Shown one piece after another: positions 9,005 to 17,464 of a stretch of 64,000 bases of DNA. The notes beneath the pieces are model-generated. The model searched no databases. It saw only the letters and a program-made list of their open reading frames with translations, and had not been told where the DNA came from. The position numbers were made by a program, and so were the translations under genes. The stretch spans positions 164,686 to 228,685 of the forward strand of contig NZ_RJJQ01000007.1 in the NCBI RefSeq assembly GCF_003724155.1, read 5' to 3'. This DNA is from Flexivirga caeni. GTDB lineage: Bacteria; Actinomycetota; Actinomycetes; Actinomycetales; Dermatophilaceae. Position 1 is the first letter of the stretch. Every line of letters begins with the position of its first letter.

Positions 9005-9816
9005 TCAGGCTGGATTTGTCCACGTTCTTATGTGGTCACATCCCGACGCATTCGTGTAGTACTTATTCGGTGACGGCAGATTGTACGAATACTTATTCAA
9101 GTAGCAGGGGATTGCGACGCCATGGCCGTCAGAAACGCGATAAATACCCAATGCCGTGAAGTTTGTCGGAGAACTCGCGCTACCCGGAACGTTGTTTGGC
9201 CCGCTATCATCCACCTCACCGAAGAAAGTTGGCTGGAAACTCCACCCTAAAGTCCAGGGGTCATAGGGCATGTAATAGCCTAACTGTTTCGAGCCCTGGA
9301 AGGCCGCCATCTGAATGCCATGCCCAGGAGTCGGCTAAGGTCCGGATGGACCGGCGTAGAAGACTCGGGCCGTGATCTTCGTGCCAAGAGTAAGGCAAGA
9401 GCCGAGGGTTCTTTGAAAACTGAAGCCGATGTTGTATTCAGCATAAAGCCGCATGCATGACTCGCGGTTATCATACATGTATCCGGCTTGTGCGTAGTGA
9501 TTTACAACTCCGGCGTCTTGTATCATGACCCACGCAGTCGAAAATGTGTATGGGTACGTGAGATTTGAGCATACGTTCCCGCTTCTGACCTCAGAATACC
9601 CTGATACGCCTTCAGGCGTATCAGCCCAGGAATTCGGCGATCTGCTATAGCCGGTGTATCCCACCTGGGCATTCGTTTGACTGCCACACGTTGAGGCCAA
9701 CGCTGACTGACTGTTCACAATAGATTGGACAGCACGAAGGCGAGCGCCAAGACTGATGCGAAGATGATTCTAGCGTGGCGAGAACGCCAGCCAATGATCG
9801 TATTCTCTAAGTTCAC
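9005..9816 (-). pseudogene. Broken secreted-protein gene (frameshift plus in-frame stop)
   Basis: Remnant of a secreted protein of about 270 residues. GTG at 9816, preceded by an AGGGG site, opens a signal peptide (VNLENTIIGWRSRHARI then IFASVLALAFVLSNLL) that hits TGA at 9715-9717; a one-base shift there continues into the mature chain (NSQSALASTCGSQTNAQVGY), which then meets an in-frame TAG at 9335-9337 and continues in the same frame for about 110 residues (LGYYMPYDPWTLGWSF...) to TGA at 9005. The mature part is rich in Tyr, Ser and Asn with about five cysteines, like exported actinobacterial proteins of unknown role. Base composition is visibly less GC-rich than its neighbours, suggesting acquisition. 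Two independent lesions argue against a sequencing slip alone. Confidence 0.7.
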
Positions 9817-10152
9817 AGAGTTACCCCTGCCGATGGGTCCCTAGGGGTGACGGTTTCCTCCGCTAGGGAACTGCGGAACTGACGTTAGACCTGACCAACG
9901 AACCAGTCAAGACTTCCAGCGCGGGATTTGGGTGGCGGTTCTGCCTGAATCATTGACCCCTGCGTGCGCTCGCCTCAACGGGCAGGGTGGACATCGTCTC
10001 CTTCCGGTACTCTCCGACACCTCACTTCGGTGCGACTGGCCAGCCCCGGCACTTCGGGCTGCAGGTGAACCGGACTTGGTGGACGAGGTCGTCAACACGA
10101 AAGCGGCTGCTGATTGACGTCTTTGTTCACTTGGCTGCTCCCGGCGCCGAGC
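9817..10152. other. Intergenic stretch, no gene recognised
   Basis: About 335 bp between the broken secreted-protein gene and the DUF222/HNH gene. Presumably holds the old promoter of the former on the minus strand; no terminator hairpin or RNA gene was recognised. Confidence 0.4.
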
Positions 10153-11901
10153 TTAGTCGCTGGGTGTGGTGATGTAGGTGCGGCCGGTGGGGCTGGTCCA
10201 GGTGCAGACGCCCAGGGGTGTCATGGTGACGGTCCAGCCGTGGGCTTGTTTGGTGCGGTGATGGTAGCGGCATAGGCAGTGAAGATTCCATGCGGCGGTG
10301 GGTCCGAACGGCCAGGCCCGGACGTGGTCCAGGTCGCAGCGGACTGCGGGGCGGGTGCAGCCGGGGAAGCGGCAATGAGAATCCCGGGCGCGCACGAACG
10401 CGGCAAGTTTCGGACTCGGCCGGTACCGGGTTTGGCAGGTTTCGACGGTCACTCCGGTGTCGGCGTCGATCAGGGCACGGGTGATCGTCATCCCGAACGA
10501 TCGGGTCATGGCTTCGACCACGGAGGCGCGGATGGTGCCGACGCCGGGGATGATCGCATCCCCCACGCGAGCCGTCACGGGTGCCGAATCTGGTTGCGGT
10601 TGCTCGTTGTCCGGTGCCGCATCGTCTACCGGTGGCGCCAGCCACGGCGGCGGCCTGCCTGGTGGGTCCTGGCGGTAGGGCGGCGCATGGGAGTCATCGT
10701 CGAGCTCGCCGTCGGCGTAATCGTCCGGATCGGGCGGGTACAAGGTTTTGAGGAGTTGGTTGAACTCGGTGTCGACCTGCGCCTGCGACTTCAGCCGCGT
10801 TGACGATACGGGCCCGGTGGGTGGTGCGCCAGGTGGCACGTCCGGTATGCCGGTCAGCCCGTTGATCGGGTGCGCGAACCCGGCAGGCCACCCCGCCGTC
10901 CCTGCTGCGGCACCTGCCGCTGTGCCAGTGTGCACGGGGATCTGCACGACCAGCTGGGTGGTGACGGTGGCGTTGTCCAGGATCAGGTCGGCGAACGCGT
11001 CGGCCCGGCATTCGGCCAGTGTCTTCCCGGTGGTGGTGTCCTTGTGCAGGTCACTCGCCAGCTCGTTCACTGCCGCCATCACCCGTGCCGCGGTCGCCGC
11101 ATCCAGGATCGCGTGCAGGTGGGACAGGCCGGGCTCGTCGTCCGGGTGGACGAATACCCCGACCCGGTCACGGCGCCGGGCGGCCGCCGCCTTCCCGGCT
11201 GACACCGGGCTGATCGCGGCCAGGATCCGGCCGGTGCGGCGGCGCAGCTGCCCCACCGATTGCCGGCCGATCAGGGCGACACCCGCCTGCTCGGCGACCG
11301 CGGCTTCTTCCGTGCTGGTGCCGGCCGGGTCCGCGTCACCGAGCAGCGCGGCCTCGACCTGCCGCGCCATATCCAGTGTGACGGGGGTGCCGTCCCCGGC
11401 CCGGGAACGGACCACCTGCCCCAACGCGCGGTGGATCGTGGCCAGCTTGCCCGGCTCGACCTCGCCGGCGCCGACATGGGTGAACAGTCTGGGGGTGCGG
11501 GTCATCGCGTCCACCGCTTCACTGATCCGGTCGACCGCGTGCCCGGACGTCCAGCCCAGCAACGGGCCGACCTCGCACCCGATGAACTCGTCCTGGTGGG
11601 TGCCGACAGCGTGCCGCACCGTGTGCTCACGAAAACCGGACGGTGCGCTGCGATCCGGGAACCGAACCTCCTCGATCGCCGCGACTTGCGCCAGCCGCGC
11701 CGACTGCACTGCCCACGCCGTGTTCAGCACCCGTTGTGTGGCGAGGACCTGCTCCAGCAGGTCCTCCTTGGCCAAGGTGATCGAGTCGATCCGGGTGTCC
11801 TCGAATGCCGAGGCCAGCAGCTCGAACGCGGCCTGGATTTTCGCACCTGCAGACCCGGGCGCACCCTCACCGGGTGTGCGGTCTGCTGTGGCGTCCTCCA
11901 T
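10153..11901 (-). CDS. DUF222 / HNH endonuclease (13E12 repeat family)
   Basis: A 582-residue member of the 13E12 repeat/DUF222 family, which is multicopy in many actinobacterial genomes. The N-terminal 350 residues form the helical DUF222 region (VRHAVGTHQDEFIGCEVGPL), followed by a Pro/Asp-rich variable linker (about 370-440), and a C-terminal HNH nuclease: CRFPGCTRPAVRCDLDHV and NLHCLCRYHHRTK supply the zinc cysteines and the catalytic His residues. Biological role is unsettled; the family behaves like mobile or recombination-prone DNA. It lies 340 bp from tRNA-Val. Start chosen at the ATG at 11901. Confidence 0.88.
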   Translation of the reverse strand: MEDATADRTPGEGAPGSAGAKIQAAFELLASAFEDTRIDSITLAKEDLLEQVLATQRVLNTAWAVQSARLAQVAAIEEVRFPDRSAPSGFREHTVRHAVGTHQDEFIGCEVGPLLGWTSGHAVDRISEAVDAMTRTPRLFTHVGAGEVEPGKLATIHRALGQVVRSRAGDGTPVTLDMARQVEAALLGDADPAGTSTEEAAVAEQAGVALIGRQSVGQLRRRTGRILAAISPVSAGKAAAARRRDRVGVFVHPDDEPGLSHLHAILDAATAARVMAAVNELASDLHKDTTTGKTLAECRADAFADLILDNATVTTQLVVQIPVHTGTAAGAAAGTAGWPAGFAHPINGLTGIPDVPPGAPPTGPVSSTRLKSQAQVDTEFNQLLKTLYPPDPDDYADGELDDDSHAPPYRQDPPGRPPPWLAPPVDDAAPDNEQPQPDSAPVTARVGDAIIPGVGTIRASVVEAMTRSFGMTITRALIDADTGVTVETCQTRYRPSPKLAAFVRARDSHCRFPGCTRPAVRCDLDHVRAWPFGPTAAWNLHCLCRYHHRTKQAHGWTVTMTPLGVCTWTSPTGRTYITTPSD

Positions 11902-12186
11902 GACCTAATACTACAGGTGTTCGAGTTATATGTCGAGTGCTTAAGCGCATCAACTCACAGTATTTTCACCGGATTTCGCGACACCAACACTGGCGAACGC
12001 GCCGCACGCGCGAGGTTGCATGTCGATACGTGGTCACCCCGATACACGCTCCTCGGCCACTCATCACCCAGGTCCGTGCTTCCCGACCCTTGCCGCGCCG
12101 GAAGGTCGCGTCGTGCACGCCGTCCCAGTCGGGAACTGACCGCCGAACGACGGCCACGTGACCCCGTGAGCACCCGCGCGCCGTGA

Positions 12187-12228
12187 CAAAAACGGCGCCT
12201 GATCCGCGTTCCCGCAGGTCAGGCGCCA
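12187..12228 (-). terminator. Rho-independent terminator of tRNA-Val
   Basis: Inverted repeat GGCGCCTGA (12194-12202) / TCAGGCGCC (12219-12227) followed on the minus strand by a run of five T (12188-12192). It begins 13 bp after the tRNA 3' end, in the direction of its transcription. Confidence 0.85.
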
Positions 12229-12240
12229 TTGTGCTGCTGT

Positions 12241-12313
12241 GGATGTGAAGGGACTCGAACCCCTGACCTCTCGCGTGTGAAGCGAACGCTCTAACCAGCT
12301 GAGCTACACATCC
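12241..12313 (-). tRNA. tRNA-Val (CAC)
   Basis: Complete 73-nt cloverleaf on the minus strand: 7-bp acceptor GGATGTG/CACATCC, D-arm TAGCTCAGCTGGTTAGAGC, anticodon loop TTCACAC with anticodon CAC (reads GUG, valine), and T-arm AGGGGTTCGAGTCCCTT. CCA is not encoded. A rho-independent terminator follows. No duplicated 3' end marking an integrated element was seen in the window. Confidence 0.95.
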
Positions 12314-12528
12314 GGGTGCGGCGGCGGCCCCGTCAAACGGACCGTGCTGCGAGCGCCAACATTAGCCGACGACGACGGCACACACCAATCCGCGGTCCAG
12401 TCCTCCTGGGCGGCGCTGCGCCTGTCCCCGAACACCCCCCGGGTGCTGCGGTTTTCACCCCGAACACGATTCACTCGGCAGATCACCGGGTACGGCTCTG
12501 GAAGAGATCTGGCTGAGGAGTGCGCGAC

Positions 12529-12858
12529 ATGGCTCTGACACCGCGTGAGGAACGTGAGATACAACAGATCGAGGACTCGCTGCTGAGCAGCGATCCGGGA
12601 TTCGCTCAGCGGATGAATCAGGCTCTGCACCCACGCCGACGCCTCGTTGCCGCAGCCATCTGCTTCCTGTTCGTCGCAGTGGCGGTCGGGATTTCGCTGC
12701 CTTCGGCGCTGGCCGGCTACGCCGTGTGCACAGCCGCGGCCACGTTCCTGGCCGGCTGGTGTCTGGGCCGGACCGGGCCGGCTGGTGTCCGCGCCGGGCC
12801 GCTGTGCCCCTGGCGGCTGCGCGGGCAGATCCGGAGCATCGTGCACCGGCGGAGATGA
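12529..12858 (+). CDS. DUF3040 membrane protein
   Basis: A 109-residue actinobacterial DUF3040 protein. Seen: the typical start MALTPREEREIQQIEDSLLS, then two hydrophobic segments (about residues 40-57 and 60-80) that should cross the membrane, and a basic C-terminal tail. The family's role is unknown; members are often stress- or development-related. The internal ATG at 12529, 9 bp after a GAGGAG site, is preferred over the GTG at 12520 because family members begin MALS/T. Divergent from tRNA-Val. Confidence 0.82.
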   Translation: MALTPREEREIQQIEDSLLSSDPGFAQRMNQALHPRRRLVAAAICFLFVAVAVGISLPSALAGYAVCTAAATFLAGWCLGRTGPAGVRAGPLCPWRLRGQIRSIVHRRR

Positions 12859-12929
12859 CAGTCGAATGCCGCCCGACAGCCCATCTCGGCCGGGCGAACG
12901 AGCGCCGCACCGGCCGAGATGATCGCGGT

Positions 12930-13103
12930 TCAGTCCTCGAGGTACTCGTGCGCGTCCTCGGCCTTGTCCTTGGCGGACGCTTTCGCCTGGTCGGCCTTTC
13001 CCTCGAACTTCTTCGAGTCGTCGCCGCTGATGTCGCCGGCGGCTTCCTTCGCCTTGCCGGCCGCGTCCTCCACCTTGTGCTTCGCCTTGTCGAACAGTCC
13101 CAT
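12930..13103 (-). CDS. CsbD-family stress protein
   Basis: A 57-residue CsbD-like protein: MGLFDKAKHKVEDAAGKAKE, then repeats of charged Ala/Lys/Asp/Glu helix, ending YLED. CsbD proteins are small, soluble, SigB-controlled general-stress proteins of unknown mechanism. A GAGGGAGA ribosome-binding site precedes the ATG at 13103. A SigB/SigF-type promoter (GGTT-N15-GGGTAT) is 70 bp upstream, agreeing with stress control. A second CsbD gene lies at 42774-42947. Confidence 0.9.
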   Translation of the reverse strand: MGLFDKAKHKVEDAAGKAKEAAGDISGDDSKKFEGKADQAKASAKDKAEDAHEYLED

Positions 13104-13171
13104 GGGGATCTCCCTCATCTTTGCAGTGGTGCCCGAGCCGCATCACGCGCCCCGGGCCAGGTGCTCGACCT

Positions 13172-13196
13172 ATACCCGTTCGTATGGCGCCCAACC
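13172..13196 (-). promoter_or_regulatory. SigB/SigF-type promoter of the CsbD gene
   Basis: Minus strand GGTT (13193-13196), 15-bp spacer, GGGTAT (13172-13177). Perfect -10 element, -35 with one deviation from GTTT. Directed at the CsbD gene starting at 13103. Confidence 0.55.
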
Positions 13197-13263
13197 ACCT
13201 CGTCGTGAGGTGTCGCTCGTGACGGGACACCTCTCTGGTGACCACGACCTGATCGTCGGCAGG

Positions 13264-13470
13264 TCACGCGCGCCCGGCCGGCGTCGTTGCCGCGGTGCCT
13301 GCGCGCAATCGCCGGATCTGCTCCATGACGATCCGTTCCTCCTCGATGACTTGTTGCAGCGCCGGATTGACCGCGATAGCCGCCTCGTCCGGAGCCGCCG
13401 CAGACACCGCCCGGGCGGCGTCCTCGAGCGCGGCCAACCGGATGCTGAGGGAACGCAGGTCGTCGGTCAT
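13264..13470 (-). CDS. Small helical hypothetical protein coupled to hemerythrin-like gene
   Basis: A 68-residue protein, largely helical (LRSLSIRLAALEDAARAVSA, then LQQVIEEERIVMEQIRRLRA), with no recognised domain. Its ATG (13468-13470) overlaps the TGA of the hemerythrin-like gene as ATGA, implying translational coupling and a related job, perhaps a partner or accessory subunit. Ends in a short Thr/Ala-rich tail. Function unknown. Confidence 0.6.
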   Translation of the reverse strand: MTDDLRSLSIRLAALEDAARAVSAAAPDEAAIAVNPALQQVIEEERIVMEQIRRLRAGTAATTPAGRA

Positions 13471-14027
13471 CGGGCAATTCCTCCGGTCCGGCCTTCCAGC
13501 CATCCCCGGGCCCGGCGGACCATCCCGGAGAAGTCCTGGTACTCCACCAGCCGGTCCTCCTGCACCGCGCGAGCCACGGCGCCGACGGCCTCCCCGATCT
13601 TCCGGCGCTCGGACTCGTCCAGATCGTCGATGAGCGGCAGCTCGGACATTTCCTCCGCCTCTGCATGCTGCGTGACCGCCTCCTCGAGCAGTGCGAGCTG
13701 CATACCGTGCTCGTAACTGCCCGGCTCGAATTCCTGGAGCCGCTCGGCCAATTGGACCGCTTGCTCTTCTTCCGCCATCCGATCGTCACCGATGCCGACC
13801 TCGCCGCCGCCGGCCCGGGCGAGCGCAGGATGGACTGTCAGTTGTTCTGCAGCCTCGTGCATCGCCAGCAGTTGCAACAGTCGTCGCGTCGTATGGCGCT
13901 GCCGCTGCCCTGCACTGCCCTTGGCTTCCTGGAATGCCATCCGGATCATGCCGTGCTGGGCGGTGATGGCAGTGCCGATCTCCGTCGCGGTCGGGATGTG
14001 ACTGCTGTTCGTCTGCTCCTGAGCCAT
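13467..14027 (-). CDS. Hemerythrin HHE-domain protein
   Basis: A 186-residue four-helix protein with hemerythrin-like iron ligands: His in ITAQHGMIRMAF, the HxxxE...H pattern in AMHEAAEQLTVHP, and TQHAEAEEMSE. Such proteins bind O2, NO or iron through a di-iron centre or act in redox stress protection; here the function is inferred only. It is first in a two-gene unit with the small helical protein (ATGA overlap). A strong SigB/SigF-type promoter ends only 10 bp before the ATG, so the message should be almost leaderless. Confidence 0.83.
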   Translation of the reverse strand: MAQEQTNSSHIPTATEIGTAITAQHGMIRMAFQEAKGSAGQRQRHTTRRLLQLLAMHEAAEQLTVHPALARAGGGEVGIGDDRMAEEEQAVQLAERLQEFEPGSYEHGMQLALLEEAVTQHAEAEEMSELPLIDDLDESERRKIGEAVGAVARAVQEDRLVEYQDFSGMVRRARGWLEGRTGGIAR

Positions 14028-14036
14028 GTCGATGCC

Positions 14037-14061
14037 ATACCCATTCGCGCGGCGATCACAC
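14037..14061 (-). promoter_or_regulatory. SigB/SigF-type promoter of hemerythrin-like gene
   Basis: Minus strand GTGT (14058-14061), 15-bp spacer, GGGTAT (14037-14042). A transcript starting 6-8 bp downstream would begin only a few bases before the ATG at 14027, implying a near-leaderless mRNA. Confidence 0.62.
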
Positions 14062-14095
14062 CGCGTGTGACGGGCCGAACGTTGCCCGGCCGAAG

Positions 14096-14521
14096 TCACA
14101 GGCCGGGCACGTGACCGAGCCAGTTTTTCACCGCGCCGGGCAGGAACCCCGGCACTCCGCTGACCAGGAACACCAGCCAGAAGCAGACCGCGACGAGCAC
14201 CACGATGCCGAGGGTCACCAGGCCGCGGACGAACCAGCCTTGCCGGCCCATCCACTCGGTCCACAGGCGCACCTTGTCCCGCGCGAAGTGCAAAAGCCTT
14301 CGGGCCCACGTAAATTCGGTCGCCCAGATGCCGATCCCGACGAAGATGACGACCCAGCCCGGGCCTGGCAGCGGCAGCATGACGATGCCGATGACCACCA
14401 CGACCAGACCGATCGCACCGACGACGATGCGGTAGGCGAGGTGCGTCGTCGGGTTCCGCCGGACCCAGGCCCGCCAGGCGAAACGGTCGGTGTCGGCCTG
14501 CTCGATCCGGTCCTGCGGCAT
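14096..14521 (-). CDS. TIGR02611-family (PGPGW) membrane protein
   Basis: A 141-residue actinobacterial membrane protein. Seen: a first hydrophobic region (IVVGAIGLVVVVIGIVMLPL) running into the signature PLPGPGWVVIFVGIGIWATE, a cytosolic amphipathic part with many Arg and Trp (ARRLLHFARDKVRLWTEWMG), and a second transmembrane region (LVTLGIVVLVAVCFWLVFLV). Role unknown. Start at the ATG giving MPQDRIEQ. 19 bp downstream of the PLP-lyase gene on the same strand, likely one operon. Confidence 0.82.
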   Translation of the reverse strand: MPQDRIEQADTDRFAWRAWVRRNPTTHLAYRIVVGAIGLVVVVIGIVMLPLPGPGWVVIFVGIGIWATEFTWARRLLHFARDKVRLWTEWMGRQGWFVRGLVTLGIVVLVAVCFWLVFLVSGVPGFLPGAVKNWLGHVPGL

Positions 14522-14540
14522 CGTGCCCCTCCGGCGGCCC

Positions 14541-15371
14541 TCAGTCGCGACCCGCGGCAGAAGCGGCAGTGAACGCGGCGACAGCAGCGGCCGTGACCGG
14601 CCCCGGCGCCGCCAGCTCCCGATCACCGACAGCGTGCACTGCCTGCACGTCACGGGTCGAGGAGGTGAGGAAAACCTCGTCGGCAGAGTCGAGTACGTCG
14701 ATCGGCAGCACCTCTTCGCGAATCGGGATGCCGGCTTCGCGACCCCACTCGATCGTCAGTGCCCGGGTAATGCCAGCGAGCGGCCCGCACTCCAGCTTCG
14801 GGGTGAGCAGCTCGCCGCCGACGACCACGAAGATGTTGGAGCCGGTGCCCTCGCACAGCTCACCGCGGGTGTTGGCGAAGATCGCCTCCGTGCCACCCTG
14901 CTCGTGCGCGGCCGCCAGCGCGACGACGTTCTCGGCATACGACGTGGTCTTCAGCCCGGCAACCGCGCTGCGCTCGTTGCGGGTCCACGGGACGACGACG
15001 ATCTTCGTGGTGGGCTCGGGGCGCGCCACCGGCATCGCGGCGACGATGTAGGTCAGCGGGCTGTCGATGCGGTCCGAACCGAGCGGCCCCTCGCCCGCGG
15101 TGACCGTGTAACGCAGCCGGCCGAAGTCGATCGGTTCCGCCAGCACGGCGTCGAACCCTTCCTGCAACCGGCCGCGATCGGCCGCCGGCAAGCCCAGCCC
15201 ACGCAGCGAACGATCCAGCCGGTCGTTGTGCCGGCCGATCGCGAACGGCCGGCCGTCCACGATCTTGGCGGTCTCGAAAACGCCGTCACCGACGGTGATT
15301 CCGTGATCCAGCGCCCGCACACTCGGCTTCTCGTCAACCAGTTCGCCGTCGACCCACACCCGCACGTTCAT
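14541..15371 (-). CDS. Class IV aminotransferase / aminodeoxychorismate lyase-like
   Basis: A 276-residue fold-type IV PLP enzyme, closest in type to 4-amino-4-deoxychorismate lyase (PabC, folate synthesis) with branched-chain or D-amino-acid aminotransferases as alternatives. Seen: SVRALDHGITVGDGVFETAK at the start, the Schiff-base lysine in AGLKTTSYAENV, and the cofactor-binding CEGTGSNIFVVV and PLAGITRALTIEW. Cytoplasmic. Divergent from the MarR-family gene, so the latter may regulate it; no folate genes are adjacent. Confidence 0.87.
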   Translation of the reverse strand: MNVRVWVDGELVDEKPSVRALDHGITVGDGVFETAKIVDGRPFAIGRHNDRLDRSLRGLGLPAADRGRLQEGFDAVLAEPIDFGRLRYTVTAGEGPLGSDRIDSPLTYIVAAMPVARPEPTTKIVVVPWTRNERSAVAGLKTTSYAENVVALAAAHEQGGTEAIFANTRGELCEGTGSNIFVVVGGELLTPKLECGPLAGITRALTIEWGREAGIPIREEVLPIDVLDSADEVFLTSSTRDVQAVHAVGDRELAAPGPVTAAAVAAFTAASAAGRD

Positions 15372-15517
15372 CTCTCCAACCTCCGCATAGCTCGCTCACT
15401 GCCCACCCCTTGCGCATCGAGTGGTACGGCCATCCTTTCATCCGCGTGGGCCGTATGCCGAAGGCGTTCCGTGGACAGCCCGCCACCTCGCGCCCGCCTG
15501 ATGAAACAATCGTCCGC

Positions 15518-16036
15518 ATGCCGAGCCCGCTCCCCCACGACCCGATCGCCGAGGCGCGCCGCCAGTGGACCGCACACGGCTGGGGTGAGTATGCCGACGG
15601 GATGGCTGCCATCACCTCGGTCATTCGCGCCCAGCAGATCTTCCTCGCCCGCGCCGAGGACGTGCTGAAACCGCTCGGGCTGACGTTCGCCCGCTACGAA
15701 CTGCTGACGCTGCTGCACTTCACCCGCAGCGGCGCACTGCCGATGGCGAAGGCGAGCGCCCGCCTGCAGGTGCACCCGACCAGCGTCACCAATGCCGTCG
15801 ACCGGCTGGAGAAGGTCGGCCTGGTGCGCCGGGTGCCGCACCCGTCCGATCGCCGGACGACGCTCATCGAGATCACCGCCGACGGTCACGGCCTCGCGCT
15901 GACCGCCACCGAGCAGCTCAACACGACGCTCTTCAGCGATCCCGGGCTGGCCTCCGACGACCTCGCGCCGTTGCTGCGCATCCTGGCCCGGCTGCGCCAG
16001 GAAGCCGGGGACTTCGACCAGCCGGCGCAGTGGTGA
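15518..16036 (+). CDS. MarR-family transcriptional regulator
   Basis: A 172-residue winged-helix regulator. Seen: dimerisation helix around AITSVIRAQQIFLARAEDVL, then the DNA-recognition part MAKASARLQVHPTSVTNAVD and the wing VRRVPHPSDRRTTLIEIT. MarR proteins bind small aromatic acids or oxidants and usually repress neighbouring genes. The ATG at 15518 fits the usual length; longer in-frame starts upstream lack codon bias. Divergent from the PLP-lyase gene (147 bp between starts) and convergent with the enoyl-CoA hydratase gene. Confidence 0.9.
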   Translation: MPSPLPHDPIAEARRQWTAHGWGEYADGMAAITSVIRAQQIFLARAEDVLKPLGLTFARYELLTLLHFTRSGALPMAKASARLQVHPTSVTNAVDRLEKVGLVRRVPHPSDRRTTLIEITADGHGLALTATEQLNTTLFSDPGLASDDLAPLLRILARLRQEAGDFDQPAQW

Positions 16037-16048
16037 CTTGCGCCGGTG

Positions 16049-16825
16049 CTATGAGCCGGTGAACTCCGCCGGCCGCTTCTCGATGAACGCGGCCATCCCT
16101 TCCTTCTGATCGTCAGTCGCGAATGCCGCATGGAACGAACGCCGTTCGAGCCGAATGCCCTCCGCGAGCGTCGTCTCGAACGCCGCGTTGACGGCGTCCT
16201 TGGCGAGCATCGCGATGGGCAGCGACATGCTCGCGATCCGCTCGGCGATCTCCCGGGCGGTGCTGAGCAGGTCTTCCAGTGGCACCACCCGCGACACGAG
16301 TCCCGAGCGCTCCGCCTCGTCGGCACCGATCTGCCGTCCGGTGAGCACCAGGTCCATCGCCTTCGCCTTGCCGATCGCGCGGGTGAGCCGCTGCGAACCG
16401 CCCATGCCGGGTATGACGCCCAGCGTGATCTCCGGCTGGCCGAATTTCGCGTTGTCCGCCGCGATCAGCAGGTCGCACAACATCGCCAGCTCGCAACCGC
16501 CGCCCAGCGCATAGCCCGCCACCGCGCCGATGACGGGAGTGCGGACCCGGGCGAGTCGCTCCCAGGCGCCGAAGAGGTCGCCGCCATACGCCTGTGCGAA
16601 CGTCTGCTGCGCCATCTCCTTGATGTCCGCGCCCGCCGCGAAGGCCCGGTCGGAGCCGGTGAGCACGATCGCGCCAATGCGTGGGTCGCGGTCGAGTTCC
16701 TCGGCAGCCGCGAGCACCTCGATCATCATCTCGGAGTTCAGCGCGTTCAGCGCCTGCGGGCGGTTGAGAGTAATGGTCGCGGTGCGCCCGGTGCGCGTCA
16801 CCACGATGGTCTGGAAATCAGTCAC
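16049..16825 (-). CDS. Enoyl-CoA hydratase
   Basis: A 258-residue crotonase-superfamily protein. Seen: [15 protein letters not shown], oxyanion-hole segments [10 protein letters not shown] and [18 protein letters not shown], and [17 protein letters not shown], which carries the catalytic-glutamate region of true enoyl-CoA hydratases. It should hydrate trans-2-enoyl-CoA in beta-oxidation; in this operon it could act as 3-methylglutaconyl-CoA hydratase in leucine breakdown (inference). Last gene of the MaoC-CitE-carboxylase-BioY unit, 35 bp after bioY. Confidence 0.92.
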   Translation of the reverse strand: MTDFQTIVVTRTGRTATITLNRPQALNALNSEMMIEVLAAAEELDRDPRIGAIVLTGSDRAFAAGADIKEMAQQTFAQAYGGDLFGAWERLARVRTPVIGAVAGYALGGGCELAMLCDLLIAADNAKFGQPEITLGVIPGMGGSQRLTRAIGKAKAMDLVLTGRQIGADEAERSGLVSRVVPLEDLLSTAREIAERIASMSLPIAMLAKDAVNAAFETTLAEGIRLERRSFHAAFATDDQKEGMAAFIEKRPAEFTGS

Positions 16826-16860
16826 GTGCTACTCCTCGAGGACGACTACTGCAGGGAAGC

Positions 16861-17436
16861 TCACCGGCTACGGGCGACCAGCCGCCACGCCGCCGGCAGC
16901 AGGGCGCCGGCCAGCGCCAGTTTGATCAGGTCACCGGCGAGGAACGGCCGGACGCCGAGGTCGAATGCGCGAGCCGGGCCGACGCCCAGGTCGATCGCCA
17001 GCCAGCCGGCACCGACCGCATAGATCACGGCGCTGCCCACGAACATCGCCAGCACGGAGCTGAACAGCGCTTTGTCCCAGCCTTTTTCAGCTGCAGCACC
17101 AACGATGGCCGCCGCGATCAGCATGCCGGCCAGATAGCCGCCGGTCGCCGAGAACAGGACGGACGTGCCGTGCGCGCCATCGGCGAAGATCGGCACGCCG
17201 AGCATGCCGACACCGATGTATGCCGCAATGGTTGCCGCGGATCGCACCGCGCCATACGCGCCGCCGACGAGCAGCGCGGCGAACGTCTGCCCGGTGATCG
17301 GCACGGGGGTGAACGGCAATGGGATCACCACCTGGGCGCACAGCGCGACGAAGAGCACGCCGGTCGCGACGAGCGCGGCCTCGCGCCATACAGCGGGGAC
17401 CCGGACGAGAGTCGGCGCCAGGGTGTTGGTGGACAT
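16861..17436 (-). CDS. bioY: Biotin transporter BioY
   Basis: A 191-residue membrane protein of the BioY family, the biotin-binding S component of ECF-type biotin uptake. Five to six transmembrane segments; typical motifs FTPVPITGQTFAALLVGGAY and LFSATGGYLAGMLIAA. BioM/BioN (ATPase and T component) are not adjacent, so it works alone or with shared ECF parts encoded elsewhere. It lies 28 bp downstream of the biotin-carboxylase gene, matching cofactor supply to the biotin-dependent carboxylase encoded just before it. Confidence 0.93.
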   Translation of the reverse strand: MSTNTLAPTLVRVPAVWREAALVATGVLFVALCAQVVIPLPFTPVPITGQTFAALLVGGAYGAVRSAATIAAYIGVGMLGVPIFADGAHGTSVLFSATGGYLAGMLIAAAIVGAAAEKGWDKALFSSVLAMFVGSAVIYAVGAGWLAIDLGVGPARAFDLGVRPFLAGDLIKLALAGALLPAAWRLVARSR

Positions 17437-17464
17437 GGCAGCTCCTTGCTGGTGAGGTGGTGTG

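Noticed and set aside
9335..9337. In-frame TAG as a recoded stop (pyrrolysine or readthrough)
   Set aside because: The same gene also has a frameshift at its signal peptide, and no pyrrolysine genes are seen; decay is the simpler explanation.
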